Assembly: GCA_002928955.1 (NCBI GenBank)
Contig: PERT01000034.1
Location: forward strand, 1-38,564
DNA from: Hyphomicrobium sp.
GTDB taxonomy: Bacteria > Pseudomonadota > Alphaproteobacteria > Rhizobiales > Hyphomicrobiaceae
DNA length: 38,564 bases
Direction: 5' to 3'
Part shown: positions 18,701 through 28,800 of the stretch, one piece after another
Layout of the letters: each line of letters begins with the position of its first letter
Numbering within the stretch: position 1 is the first letter of the stretch
Notes under the pieces: model-generated
What the model was told of the DNA's origin: nothing
The model's database searches: none
What the model saw: the letters and a program-made list of their open reading frames with translations, nothing else
Position numbers and translations under genes: made by a program

Positions 18701-19762
18701 TCAGGCCGAACGGGTCCTTCGGCCAATTGCCACCCGGCGCGACGGCACGCGGCGGCCATGGGCCGTGAAAAGTGCGGACTCGATGTTTGCCAGGAACATG
18801 CGCGCCGTGTTGTCCCAGCTGTAGTTCGAAGCTTCGTCCCGGACCTTCGAGCGGTCGAGTTCCAGCGCGGCAAGGGCTGCCTGCCTAAGGTCGTCGGACA
18901 GCACGCCCGTCTGCCCTTGTGTGACCAGATCCACAGGACCGGTCACCGGGAAAGCGGCAATCGGAAGCCCTGACGCCATCGCTTCGAGCAGCACGATCCC
19001 GAATGTGTCGGTGCGACTCGGGAAGACGAACACGTCTGATGAAGCATAGCATTCGGCCAAGTCTTCCCCGTGCTTGCGCCCCGTGAAGAGAACCTCAGGG
19101 AAACGAGCCTGCAACTCGGCAAGCTGCGGGCCGTGGCCAACCACAACCTTGCGGCCTGGCAGATCGAGCGCCAGGAATGCCTCGATGTTTTTTTCGACCG
19201 CGACCCGGCCGACATAGAGAAACACCGGGTCCTCGCCGAACAGTCGCACAGGGCGCGGGCGGAACAACGTGGTGTCCGCTGCTCGTGTCCATGGAAGGAT
19301 ACGCTGGAAACCGCGCTCTTCGAGTTCGTTGGCCAGGCTACGCGTCGCGACCATCACCCCGGCGCCGGAATTGTGGAAACGCCGCACAAAAGCCCAGCTC
19401 CAACCGGCCGGGATCCCGAACCGGTGCTCGACGTATTCAGGAAAGCGGGTGTGGAAGCTCGTTGTGAAAGGAATGTTGCGGTGTATGCAGTAGTTTCGGG
19501 TCATCCAACCGACCGGTCCCTCGGTGGCGATATGGACGGCGACTGGATTGACGGCCTTGAACCGCGCGGCTACGTAGGATCGCCCCGGCAGCGCTAGTCT
19601 GATTTCCGGATAGGTCGGGCAGGGTAGAGTGGTAAATTCAGTAGGGGTTAGAAAAACAGGATCTGCCCCAAGGCCCGTCAACTCGGATGCGAGCCGCTCA
19701 TAGGTGCGCACAACGCCATTGACTTGAGGGTGCCAAGCATCGGTTGCGATGAGGATGCGCAT
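18701..19762 (-). CDS. Glycosyltransferase, GT4 family
   Basis: The 353-residue product is a GT-B retaining glycosyltransferase. The N-terminal acceptor domain starts MRILIATDAWHPQVNGVVRT, typical of GT4 enzymes; the C-terminal donor domain contains FLYVGRVAVEKN (about 206-217) and the nucleotide-sugar EX7E-like segment SSDVFVFPSRTDTFGIVLLEAMASG divided around residue 270. Close relatives transfer mannose or glucose to lipids or polysaccharides; the donor is not readable here. The start overlaps the stop of the upstream metallophosphoesterase by one base (TGATG), so the two are translationally coupled and probably act in one envelope-lipid pathway. Confidence 0.9.
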   Translation of the reverse strand: MRILIATDAWHPQVNGVVRTYERLASELTGLGADPVFLTPTEFTTLPCPTYPEIRLALPGRSYVAARFKAVNPVAVHIATEGPVGWMTRNYCIHRNIPFTTSFHTRFPEYVEHRFGIPAGWSWAFVRRFHNSGAGVMVATRSLANELEERGFQRILPWTRAADTTLFRPRPVRLFGEDPVFLYVGRVAVEKNIEAFLALDLPGRKVVVGHGPQLAELQARFPEVLFTGRKHGEDLAECYASSDVFVFPSRTDTFGIVLLEAMASGLPIAAFPVTGPVDLVTQGQTGVLSDDLRQAALAALELDRSKVRDEASNYSWDNTARMFLANIESALFTAHGRRVPSRRVAIGRRTRSA

Positions 19763-20547
19763 CAGGCCGCCTCGAGCTGGGGAAACGCGCGCGTAGCGGC
19801 TTCCCGTGCTCGCATGACCTCAAGCCAACGGATCACCTGCAACTCCCCGCCAAGGGTTTCGCCCACGGCTGTGCAGCTCTCGACCCAATCACCGGTATTG
19901 ACGTAGTGGACGCCATGAATTTCGCGCGAGGCCGCGTGGTGAATGTGACCGCAGACGATACCTTCCACCTGTCGCCGCTTGGCTTCCTCGGCCAGCGAGT
20001 TCTCGAACTCGCCGATGAAGTTGACCGCGGTCTTGACCCGCTGCTTGAGGTAGCTCGACAGTGACCAGTAATCCAGGCCGAGTCGCTTGCGCACGAAGTT
20101 CAAGGGCGTGTTGGTCGCGAGCGCCAGCTCGTAACCGCGGTCGCCAAGGAATGCCAGCCACTTCGCGTAACGGACCACCACGTCAAACTCGTCACCGTGG
20201 ATGATCAGATAGCGCCGACCATCAGCTGTGGTGTGGATCGCCTGGCGCTCGATCTCGATGCCGCCAAACCGTTGGCCGCAGTATTGACGCAACCCGTCGT
20301 CGTGGTTGCCAGGAATAAAGACCACCCGCGTGCCCTTGCGGACCTTGCGCAGGATCTTCTGAAGCACGTCGTTATGGGACTGCGGCCAGATCGCGCCCCG
20401 GCGAATGCGCCAGAAATCGACGATGTCGCCGACCAGATAAATCGTCTCGGCGTCGTTGTGTTTGAGGAAGTCGAGCAGCATGTCGGCCTGCGATGCCCGC
20501 GTGCCGAGGTGCAAGTCGGAAATGAATAGTGTGCGATAAGTCGTCAT
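19762..20547 (-). CDS. Metallophosphoesterase, UDP-2,3-diacylglucosamine diphosphatase-like
   Basis: The 261-residue product has the full calcineurin-like dinuclear metal set: DLHLG near residue 11, GDIVDFW near 40, GNHDD near 80, HGDEFD near 115 and GHIHH near 200. It resembles LpxH-like UDP-2,3-diacylglucosamine diphosphatases, which cleave a pyrophosphate in lipid A synthesis. In this order LpxI usually fills that step, so this paralogue may act on another nucleotide-linked lipid together with the coupled GT4 enzyme. GGGGG lies just upstream of the ATG. The frame is open 63 codons further upstream without family-like sequence. Confidence 0.9.
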   Translation of the reverse strand: MTTYRTLFISDLHLGTRASQADMLLDFLKHNDAETIYLVGDIVDFWRIRRGAIWPQSHNDVLQKILRKVRKGTRVVFIPGNHDDGLRQYCGQRFGGIEIERQAIHTTADGRRYLIIHGDEFDVVVRYAKWLAFLGDRGYELALATNTPLNFVRKRLGLDYWSLSSYLKQRVKTAVNFIGEFENSLAEEAKRRQVEGIVCGHIHHAASREIHGVHYVNTGDWVESCTAVGETLGGELQVIRWLEVMRAREAATRAFPQLEAA

Positions 20548-20847
20548 GTCCCCCACCCCATCTTGGTCATACCCAGGGCACAGCCTCGAATGCCCAACAT
20601 CTTGACGAGATTCAAGTTTCAGCTGTGTGACAAGTGACGCCCGCTCCCCGGGCTGCTGCCCAAATAGTGAACGGGGAGAAGGCCGTCGCATATTTGGAGG
20701 TCTTGATCCGGGCCCAGCATTGCGGGCTCCAGACACGCGGCCATCGGTTCAAGTTGGATTTGGGACCGTGTCATGTCGCGCTGCAATATGCTGTACTTGC
20801 AGTGGAAACCGAACATTCTGCGGGCCTCGTGGCGGTACCCGCCATGG
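20548..20847. other. Intergenic region upstream of the metallophosphoesterase
   Basis: About 300 bases hold no frame I can support on either strand. The region must carry the promoter of the metallophosphoesterase-GT4 pair, and it follows the solute-binding protein gene on the same strand. I see no strong hairpin terminator and no palindromic repeat of families A, B or C. Confidence 0.45.
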
Positions 20848-21720
20848 TTAATACACCTTGAGCGGGAAATATCTCTGCACGAGTTCCTCCAGGCGGCCGC
20901 TTTGGCGAACCCTTCTCAGCGCTGTGTTCAGCAAGGGGCGAATCTGCGGGTCCGAACGTGAAACCGCGATCGCTATTCCGTCGCCAAAGAATTTAGGCTC
21001 GAAGAATGGACCGCCTCTGAACTCGCAGCACTGCTTGGAAAGCGTGCCATTGAGCCAGAACGACAACCCGACACCGTCGTCGAACAAGAAATCGACCTTG
21101 CCTTCGACCAGTGCATCGCGGGCGAGGTCGGCGTTCTCGAATGCCTGGATCGCGCTGTCACGGAAAAACGCCCGCAGAAACGCTTCATGCGCCGTGCCGC
21201 GGGCGACCGCGATCCGCTTCCCGTCGAGCCCCTCCGGCGTGATGTCAATCTGTCGCTTTTCCCGTTGTCCAGCAAAGCGGCCGGGCGTGTGTAGGTAGCG
21301 GTCGGTGAACTCGAACTCGGCGAGCGCTTGGGCAGTAATGGTATGGCCTGCGACAACGGCGTCAGCCTCGCCGCGCTTCAGCGCCAACATCAATTCAGCC
21401 CACGGCCGCATTTTGATGTCGCATGTTGCCTGCAGCTCGAGACAAAGGGCCCGGGCCAGATCGACGTTGAAACCGGTCAGCGCGCCATCCTCGTCGAGAA
21501 AATTGAACGGCGGATAATCGTTGTCGGTCACGAACCGCAGCACCACACGGCGTGGCAGATCAGAAGCGTCGGCCGGTGCGGCCGCAGTGGGCGGGCGGCT
21601 TCGTGGGGTCTGAGCCGCCGCAGGAAGCGAAAGGGCGGCCATCACCATCGCCAGAACCATGGCCGAGCGAAAAATGGCCACGGGCACGGTGATCTGCAGG
21701 AACGTGCAACGTCGCAGCAT
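20848..21720 (-). CDS. Periplasmic solute-binding protein, family 3
   Basis: The 290-residue product has a long signal peptide (hydrophobic core AMVLAMVMAALSLPAAA, cleavage near residue 36), a proline/alanine linker, and a bacterial extracellular solute-binding family 3 domain. The hallmark VTDNDYPPFNFLDEDG near residues 60-75 is followed by GFNVDLARAL and KRGEADAVVAG. Such proteins bind amino acids or similar polar ligands. No permease or ATPase gene is adjacent, so it is an orphan and could feed a remote ABC system or act as a sensor partner. GGAGAC lies five bases before the ATG at 21720; upstream codons in frame are not protein-like. It is divergent from the GT2 gene. Confidence 0.88.
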   Translation of the reverse strand: MLRRCTFLQITVPVAIFRSAMVLAMVMAALSLPAAAQTPRSRPPTAAAPADASDLPRRVVLRFVTDNDYPPFNFLDEDGALTGFNVDLARALCLELQATCDIKMRPWAELMLALKRGEADAVVAGHTITAQALAEFEFTDRYLHTPGRFAGQREKRQIDITPEGLDGKRIAVARGTAHEAFLRAFFRDSAIQAFENADLARDALVEGKVDFLFDDGVGLSFWLNGTLSKQCCEFRGGPFFEPKFFGDGIAIAVSRSDPQIRPLLNTALRRVRQSGRLEELVQRYFPLKVY

Positions 21721-21908
21721 TTTGTCTCCGGTCAAAAACCGATCGTGCGTCGGGTGAGACGGCGATTTGGGCCGAACAACCCAATAATATCTACCGCGCC
21801 CGCGCCGGTCGTGCCACAAATAGTAGTGCTCCGCAGACGGACCACAGTCACTTGGGTGCCCCTCACCGCCTCGATGCCCTCCAAACGCGCTGCCTGGATA
21901 AAGCCCCG

Positions 21909-23462
21909 ATGGTGGCTCGGTGTCAGAAACTGCGAACACTTGCCGAACGTCCGGCTCGCGGAGGCGTGGAGGCGGCGCGACCCATACGGGCAGACCATCG
22001 CGCGAACCGCCATGAGCCGCGGGCGCAGGTCGACGAGTTTTCCGAAGAACGGTTGCTCGACGATGCGGTCAACGGGCTTGGTCGCGCCGATCCTGATGCC
22101 TCTGCGGCCCGTCCCGCAGCACCATGGATTGGTTGGTCTTTTGCAGCGATCGGACTTTTGATCGTGGTCGAATTCATTATTGGCTCGCGCATTGCCCTCA
22201 CGGCACTGTTCGGGCTGTCAACGCTGTTGTCGTTCGCAATGCTGGCGCTGCGGCTCATGTCATTCCGCGAACTCGCCTTGCCAGCCGCAGCGGCAGGTGT
22301 TCCGGTCACACCCGATCCATTGCCGGTCTTCACCATACTCGTGCCGCTCTACCACGAAGCCGCGGTGGTCAGGCAACTGCTCACCGCGCTGGACGCGATC
22401 GACTATCCCAAGCAACGGCTCGACATTCTTCTGATTGTCGAGGTTTCAGATGCCGAGACGGCCGGTGCGATCGCGTGCGCTGACCCAGGTCCGCACGTTC
22501 GGACGATCGTTGTTCCGGATGGCCAGCCCCGCACCAAGCCCCGAGCGCTCAATTATGGAATGGCTTTCGCGCGCGGCCAATTCGTGGTGGTTTTCGACGC
22601 TGAGGATCAACCCGAGCCCGACCAGCTCACGAAAGCGCTGGCTGCTTTCCGTGCGGGTCCACCGGAGCTGGGATGCGTTCAGGCGCGGCTCAACATCTAC
22701 AACCCATCAGACAGCTGGCTGACACGACAGTTCACGATCGAGTACACCGCCCAATTCGACGGCCTATTGCCAGCCGTCGAGCGGGCTCGACTGCCGATCC
22801 TGCTCGGGGGTACATCGAACTATTTTCGGCGCGAAGCGCTCGACGCGGTCCATGGCTGGGACCCATTCAACGTTACAGAGGACGCTGATCTGGGTTTGCG
22901 GCTGGCGCGAGCCGGCTATCAGGTGCTGGTGCTCGACTCGACGACGTGGGAGGAAGCTCCGTCGCGCTTCGGCGTGTGGTATGGGCAGCGGACTCGCTGG
23001 TTGAAGGGCTGGATGCAAACTTGGCTGGTGCACATGCGTCGGCCGCGGCGGCTGTGGCGGGAGTTGGGCGCACGCCGGTTCTTCGGCTTCCAGGCACAAA
23101 CGGGGGGCGTAATCCTGTCGGCCCTGGTGCATCCGCTGTTTCTCGCCATCGTCGCCATCGATGCGGCTGCCGGCACCTTGTTTACGAGCGGCGATGGGAT
23201 CGGTGCCGCGATTCTCCGGTGGATGGCATTGCTGAACCTCATCGCCAGCTACGGCGTCACGATGGCTCTTGGCGGGGCAGCGGTGGCAGCCCGCGGACGG
23301 GCCCGGCTCGCTATTCATGCCGTGCTGCTGCCAGTCTATTGGCTGGCGATATCATTCGCGGCCTACCGTGCACTGTGGCAGCTTTTTCGCGCCCCATACT
23401 ATTGGGAAAAGACCATGCACAACACACGAGCCGCCACGTCGCCGTCGACCCGTCGTCAGTGA
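21909..23462 (+). CDS. Membrane glycosyltransferase, GT2 family
   Basis: The product of about 517 residues has two N-terminal TM helices (about 78-95 and 100-118), a cytoplasmic GT2 domain with the D,D,D,QxxRW signature (FDAEDQPEPDQL, NVTEDADLGLRL, GQRTRWLKGW) and two to three C-terminal TM helices. This is the cellulose-synthase/hyaluronan-synthase type of processive or long-chain beta-glycosyltransferase that couples synthesis to export. No BcsB-like or PilZ partner is present. The start is uncertain: ATG 21909 lacks a clear ribosome-binding site, an in-frame TTG lies at 21852, and the first 75 residues are arginine-rich without recognisable domain. Confidence 0.88.
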   Translation: MVARCQKLRTLAERPARGGVEAARPIRADHRANRHEPRAQVDEFSEERLLDDAVNGLGRADPDASAARPAAPWIGWSFAAIGLLIVVEFIIGSRIALTALFGLSTLLSFAMLALRLMSFRELALPAAAAGVPVTPDPLPVFTILVPLYHEAAVVRQLLTALDAIDYPKQRLDILLIVEVSDAETAGAIACADPGPHVRTIVVPDGQPRTKPRALNYGMAFARGQFVVVFDAEDQPEPDQLTKALAAFRAGPPELGCVQARLNIYNPSDSWLTRQFTIEYTAQFDGLLPAVERARLPILLGGTSNYFRREALDAVHGWDPFNVTEDADLGLRLARAGYQVLVLDSTTWEEAPSRFGVWYGQRTRWLKGWMQTWLVHMRRPRRLWRELGARRFFGFQAQTGGVILSALVHPLFLAIVAIDAAAGTLFTSGDGIGAAILRWMALLNLIASYGVTMALGGAAVAARGRARLAIHAVLLPVYWLAISFAAYRALWQLFRAPYYWEKTMHNTRAATSPSTRRQ

Positions 23463-23490
23463 TTTGGTTGCCAATTGAGCATGCCAGCAG

Positions 23491-23564
23491 TGGAGCGGGC
23501 GAAGGGAATCGAACCCTCGTCAACAGCATGGGAAGCTGCCGCATTACCATTATGCTACGCCCGC
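23491..23564 (-). tRNA. tRNA-Gly (anticodon CCC)
   Basis: Read on the minus strand, the 74-nt tRNA has a perfect GCGGGCG/CGCCCGC acceptor stem, discriminator U, encoded CCA (23491-23493), the D stem GCAT/ATGC, the anticodon stem GCAGC/GCTGT with loop TTCCCAT (anticodon CCC), and the T loop TTCGATT. It lies 28 bases after the convergent GT2 stop codon. Confidence 0.95.
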
Positions 23565-23809
23565 CTTTCGAGCAAGCTAGCACGCCGCGGTGCCTCGCGA
23601 AAGAGCGCCCGCCGATGTCGTCGAGACGCGGGCAACGTCCGTCCATGGACATCAATTGGCCGTCAAGAGGTTGTGACTTCGTCTCATCGGGACGACTATG
23701 CTACGGCTCCCGCCGGTAGGGTTGCGCCGAGACGCTCGCGGCCCGATGAACGTCGCCTTGAGTTTTGCCAAGCCTCGACTCCTGATGCGCCAACCGCAGA
23801 GTAAATACT

Positions 23810-24790
23810 TTGAACATCGCAACCTCGCACCTTGCCAACCCGTCGCCGCGCGCCAAATTCCAGGATCCCGACAGCACTCTGAAAGGCGAGGAGCGCGCGC
23901 GCGTGCCGCTCGATCGGCTCGAAACGTTGTGGATCAATACCGGCACGCTCTGCAACATCACATGCCGCAACTGCTACATCGAATCGAGCCCGTCCAACGA
24001 CAGATTGGTCTATATCTCGGCTGCCGAGACGCGGGCTTTTCTCGACGAGGCCAAGTCTCTCTCAACCCGCGAGATCGGGTTCACAGGCGGCGAGCCGTTT
24101 CTCAATCCTGACATGCTCGAAATGCTCGGCGATGCCCTGGATCGCGGGTTCCAGGTGCTGGTGCTGACCAACGCGATGCTGCCGATGCAACGGCCAGCGA
24201 TCAAGAAGGCGCTTTTGGCTCTGAACGCGGCGCATCCTGGCCGCCTTACGCTGCGCATCAGTCTCGATCACTATACGCAAGAGTTGCACGAGACCGAGCG
24301 TGGCGCGCGGACGTTCGCGGTCACCCTCACGGGGCTCGACTGGCTGGCTGCGAATGGGTTCCGGATGGCGATTGCCGGCCGGACCTGCTGGAACGAAAGC
24401 GACCGCGTGTCGCGCGACGGGTACGCTGCACTTATTGCGGGGCGAGGCTGGGCGATCGATCCCGAAGACACTCAGCAGCTGTTGCTGCTGCCGGAAATGG
24501 ACGGCCAGCATGACGTGCCCGAAGTCAGCACGGGTTGCTGGAAAATCCTGAACCGGAAGCCGTCCGAGATGATGTGCGCGTCGTCCCGCATGATCGTCAA
24601 GCGCAAGGGCGCTGAGCGGCCCGTCGTCGTACCGTGCACGCTTCTACCGTATGAACCGGCCTTCGAGATGGGGTCCACGCTGGCGGCGTCGACGGTTGCG
24701 GACGGCGGCATGTTCGACCACGGCGCGGTGAAGCTCTGCCATGTTCATTGCGCGAAATTTTGTGTGCTGGGCGGGGGTAGTTGCTCATGA
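23810..24790 (+). CDS. Radical SAM protein with C-terminal cysteine cluster
   Basis: The 326-residue product has the radical SAM motif CNITCRNC (CxxxCxxC) near residues 48-55, which binds a 4Fe-4S cluster and S-adenosylmethionine, followed by GFTGGEPFLNPD. The C-terminal 100 residues contain many cysteines (TGCWK, MMCASS, VPCTLL, LCHVHCAKFCVLGGGSC), suggesting an auxiliary Fe-S cluster as in SPASM or twitch domains. The substrate is unknown; no RiPP precursor, cofactor gene or partner is adjacent. The start is a TTG at 23810 giving MNIATSHLAN; no better start exists before the cluster motif. Confidence 0.88.
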   Translation: MNIATSHLANPSPRAKFQDPDSTLKGEERARVPLDRLETLWINTGTLCNITCRNCYIESSPSNDRLVYISAAETRAFLDEAKSLSTREIGFTGGEPFLNPDMLEMLGDALDRGFQVLVLTNAMLPMQRPAIKKALLALNAAHPGRLTLRISLDHYTQELHETERGARTFAVTLTGLDWLAANGFRMAIAGRTCWNESDRVSRDGYAALIAGRGWAIDPEDTQQLLLLPEMDGQHDVPEVSTGCWKILNRKPSEMMCASSRMIVKRKGAERPVVVPCTLLPYEPAFEMGSTLAASTVADGGMFDHGAVKLCHVHCAKFCVLGGGSCS

Positions 24791-24820
24791 TGCCGGGCAT
24801 CGCATCGGGCTCGAAACATG

Positions 24821-24854
24821 AAAAAGCCCCCGCATAGAGGTTATGCGAGGGCTT
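24821..24854 (-). terminator. Terminator of mscL, shared with the radical SAM gene
   Basis: On the minus strand AAGCCCTCGCATA pairs with TATGCGGGGGC, then TTTTT follows: a strong terminator 20 bases after mscL. On the plus strand the same stem is followed only by TT, so it is weaker for the convergent radical SAM gene. Confidence 0.88.
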
Positions 24855-24873
24855 GATCTGTCAACGGTCGATC

Positions 24874-25248
24874 TTACCTTTTGACCAGCGCGTCGCGGAT
24901 TTCCTTGAGGTAGATTTCGGAGGCCGGCGGCGGCGGTGGGGCGGCGGCAGGAGCGGGCTTCTTCAATGAGTTCAGCGCCTTGATCATCATGAAGATGCAG
25001 AATGCGATAATGATAAAGTCGAAAACCGACTGAATGAAGCTGCCGTACTTCAGTTCAGCCGCTCCGATTTTGACGGAGAGCTTGGTGAAGTCGACACCGC
25101 CGACAAGCAATCCGATGACCGGCATCAGAACGTTGTCGACCAGCGACGAGACGATCTTGCCGAAGGCGCCGCCGATGATCACGCCAACGGCGAGATCCAT
25201 GACGTTGCCCTTCATCGCAAAGTCCTTGAATTCTTGTGCAAGGCTCAT
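24874..25248 (-). CDS. mscL: Large-conductance mechanosensitive channel
   Basis: MscL is a homopentameric inner-membrane channel that opens under hypo-osmotic stress. The 124-residue product has the N-terminal amphipathic helix ([18 protein letters not shown]), TM1 with the pore glycines ([19 protein letters not shown]), a short periplasmic loop, TM2 ([18 protein letters not shown]) and a proline-rich linker before the cytoplasmic helix. GGGGAAG lies nine bases before the ATG at 25248. The frame is open for 19 codons upstream, without MscL similarity. Confidence 0.97.
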   Translation of the reverse strand: MSLAQEFKDFAMKGNVMDLAVGVIIGGAFGKIVSSLVDNVLMPVIGLLVGGVDFTKLSVKIGAAELKYGSFIQSVFDFIIIAFCIFMMIKALNSLKKPAPAAAPPPPPASEIYLKEIRDALVKR

Positions 25249-25629
25249 TGTTGATATCTTCCCCGTTCCTCTGTGTGCCTGTTTTGCAGCCTGATCGTGC
25301 TGCAAAACTTACTTTGCCGATCAGCAACGAGACGTTTCGTGCCCTAGAGAGGCAGCGGCAGTCGCTGTGTGGAGCGACCAACTCTGCTCGAAACGCGAAT
25401 CGGTTCGTTGACGCTAAGTCAACAAGCACTTGAGAACAATCTGCCGAAAACGGCGCAAAAGTTGTTCCATAAACCGGATTGAACGGCAATCAGTTCCAGC
25501 TTGGTGTTCTCCGGCCAGGGGTTCTGGTCGAGAGATTGGCGGCCGTTTCAGTGGTTTGCCGTTGGACACCCTGCCTGCCGATTGTGCATGATAAGCTCGA
25601 AAGCGGTACGGAGCGACCCGCCTTCGACG
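25249..25629. other. mscL upstream region with a 17-bp dyad
   Basis: No coding frame is supported. The inverted repeat GTTGAC-GCTAA-GTCAAC lies at 25407-25423, about 160 bp upstream of mscL, and includes a TTGAC that could act as a -35 element for mscL, although no good -10 follows. It may be an operator. Confidence 0.4.
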
Positions 25630-25706
25630 CTCGTATTCTGGTCCCGACGTTTGCGTCCCTCGGTTGCAGGGTGCAGAGCAAATGTCGGAACCCTAAGGAA
25701 CACGAG
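25630..25706 (-). repeat. Family B palindrome, decayed copy B4
   Basis: The 77-bp sequence aligns along its length with B2: CTCGTATTCTGG, CCCGACGTTTG, GGTTGCAGGGTGCAGAGC, AAATGTCGG, CCCTAAGGAACACGAG. Both termini have changed from CTAG to CTCG/CGAG. The right arm carries the bulge (CCTAA), facing A6. Confidence 0.75.
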
Positions 25707-25716
25707 CCATATTTTG

Positions 25717-25794
25717 CTTCGAGTTCAGTGCACCGGACGTTTGGCTCAGAGGCCAGCCGCGAGACCGTCCCAAACGTCCAATGCGCTAAACTTG
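25717..25794 (+). repeat. Family A palindrome, decayed copy A6
   Basis: It aligns with A1 in GACGTTTGG, GGCCAGCCGCGAG, CAAACGTC and ATGCGCTA. The outer arms are degraded, ending CTTG. CATATTTTG precedes it in place of the linker CCTATGATT. It joins B4 head-to-head with 10 bp between and ends 52 bp before the start codon of the CrbS-like kinase, so it lies in that gene's promoter or leader. Confidence 0.72.
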
Positions 25795-25846
25795 GCCCCA
25801 TGACCGGCGTCAAATCCGGTTCATTGTCTCATTCGGTTGGCGTGCA

Positions 25847-28800
25847 ATGTTTGAAGGCTGGTCTATCATCGTTGTGGCGCTCGGTTATGTGAGTGCACTC
25901 TTCGCCCTCGCCTGGATCGGCGATCGCAAAACGCGGTCCCGCAAGGGTGGCGGTGGCCGTCCGCTCATCTATTCGCTATCGATCGCCGTCTACTGCACGT
26001 CTTGGACGTTCTTCGGCAGCGTCGGGTTGGCCGCTGCAACCGGCTACGACTTCGTGCCGGTCTATCTCGGCCCCATCATCATGTTCACGCTGGGCTGGCC
26101 GATCCTGTTGCGTGTCGTGCGGCTCGCAAAGAGCCAGAACATCACCTCGGTCGCGGATTTCCTGGCCGCCCGCTACGGCAAAAGCCCGGCGGTGGCAGCA
26201 ATCGTGACGATCGTCGCCGTGATAGGCGTGTTGCCCTATATCGCCCTGCAGCTGAAGGCTATAGCGGTCTCCATTGAGACGCTCCTTGGTGCGAGTCTGC
26301 TGGTCTCGATCGAGGTGCCACGCGTCGGATTCATGGACACGGCGTTTGTCATCACGTTGACGCTCGCAACGTTCGCAATCCTGTTTGGTACGCGCCACAT
26401 CGACGCCACCGAGCATCAGGACGGACTGATGATGGCGATCGCGGCGGAATCCCTTGTCAAGCTTGCAGCATTCATCGCAGTTGGCTTGTTTGTGATATTC
26501 GGCCTGTTTGGTGGCGTTAGTGATTTCGTCGCACAGGCGACCAGGAGTCCTGTCGTCGAAAGCGTGTTTGGCCAGAACTCCAACGGCGGGAAATGGCTGA
26601 CGGTCACGTTTTTGAGCCTCGTCTGTATCATCTTGCTGCCGCGCCAGTTCCACGTGACCGTGGTCGAGAACAATTCCGAGGTCGAGTTGCGGCGCGCGGC
26701 TTGGATGTTTCCCGCCTATCTCGTCCTCATCAATCTGTTTGTTGTGCCGATCGCCGTGGCGGGACTTTTGACGCTGCCCGCCGGCACTACCGATCCCGAC
26801 TTCTATGTACTCAAGCTGCCGTTGTCGGAGGACGCAGCGACGATGTCGCTGATCGCCTTTGTTGGCGGACTTTCAGCAGCCACCGCCATGGTCATCGTCG
26901 AATCGATCGCGCTTGCGATCATGGTCAGCAACGGCTTGGTGATCCCGCTTCTGTTGCGTCATCGCTTGACGGACACCGTGCCGCAGGAGGACATGGGCGG
27001 CCTGTTGCTGATGATCCGGCGCGTCGCTATTTTTTGCATTTTGCTGCTCGGATATGGCGTCTACCAGGCGCTAGGTGAATCCCAAGGCCTGGCCGCGATC
27101 GGCCTGATCTCGTTCGCCGCGATTGCGCAGCTGGCGCCGGCGTTCTTCGGCGGTCTGGTCTGGCGGCAGGGCACGGCGCGCGGTGCCATTGCCGGCATCG
27201 TGGTTGGCTTCGTGATGTGGAGCTACACACTGCTGCTGCCGTGGGCTGCGAAGGCCGGCTGGGTCCCGCTCGGCTTGATCGAGAACGGCCCGTTCGGCCT
27301 AGCGATCCTGAGGCCGCAGGAACTTTTCTATTTATCGTTCGAGCCACTGACGCATGGAGTGTTGTGGAGTGTTGCTGCCAATCTGGCCGCTTTTGTCGCC
27401 GTTTCGCTGATGCGCTTGCCGGAACCTGTCGAGCGCCTTCAGGCGCAGATCTTCGTCCAGGAGAGTTCACCGCGCTCGAGCCCGGCACCATCGTTTCGGC
27501 TGTGGCGCACATCCATCACGCTCGGCGACCTTCAGTCGACCGCCGCACGGTACATGGGGGCCGAGCGCGCCGAACGCTCGTTTGCCGAGTACACTTCGTC
27601 TCTCAATTTGCCACACAACTCCGCGGCTGAGGCCGATGTGCAGGCCATTCGTTTCACCGAGCATCTGCTCACAAGCGCCATCGGGGCGGCCTCGTCGCGG
27701 CTTGTGCTGTCACTGCTTCTCAGGCGGGGCAACGTTTCGAGCCATTCGGCGCTGAAGCTGCTTGATGATGCATCTGAAGCACTCCAGTACAATCGCGATC
27801 TTCTGCAGTCGGCCCTCGATCAGGTGCGGCACGGCCTCAGCGTCTACGACAAGGAGTTGCGGCTTATCTGCTGGAACCGCCAATTCCGTGAACTGTTGGA
27901 TCTACCGCCTGAAGTTGGACGGGTTGGCGTGCCGCTCGAACACATTCTGCAAGTATGCGCGGCACGCGGGGACTTTGGCACTGGGAACATCGACACGCTG
28001 GTGGCCGATCGGCTGAGGCGGCTTGCGGTGACCAAGGAGACATTCCAGGAGCGGATCATCGGTGGCGAAAAGGTGCTCGAGATCCGTACCAGCTCCATGC
28101 CGCAGGGCGGCATCGTGACGACATACTCCGACATCACCGATCGCGTCAGAGCCGCCAACGAACTTGCGCGCGCCAACGAAACGCTCGAGCGGCGTGTAAG
28201 GGAACGGACGGCCGAGCTGCTCGACGTCAACGGTGCACTCGCCAAGGCGAAGGCTAAGGCCGACCAGGCCAATCTCGACAAGACGCGGTTTGTGGCGGCT
28301 GCCAGCCACGACATTCTGCAGCCTCTCAACGCGGCGCGCCTCTATGCAGCGAGCCTCGTCGAGCGCCCTCTGGATACAACCGATGCCTTGCTGGCCCGCA
28401 ATGTCGACGCGTCATTGTCGGCGGTAGAGGAGATCTTTTCCACGCTGATCGAGATCAGCCGCATCGATGCCGGCCGCCTCGAACCCGAGACCAAAGATTT
28501 CCCCCTTTCCGAAATCTTCGATCAGCTCAAAGTCGAATTCGAGCCGATGGCTCACGAGCGGGGCCTTGCGTTGCGCGTGGTCGCGACCAATGCCTGGGTC
28601 CACTCCGACCGCCGGTTGCTGCGCCGCATTCTGCAAAACTTGGTCTCGAATGCCATAAAGTATACGCGCACGGGTGCCGTACTTTTGGGAGTAAGGCGAA
28701 AGGGCGCGAACATCGAGATACTGGTCTGCGATACGGGACCGGGCATTCCCGACGACAAGCGGCTGATCATTTTTAAGGAGTTCCAGCGCCTTGAGGGTCC

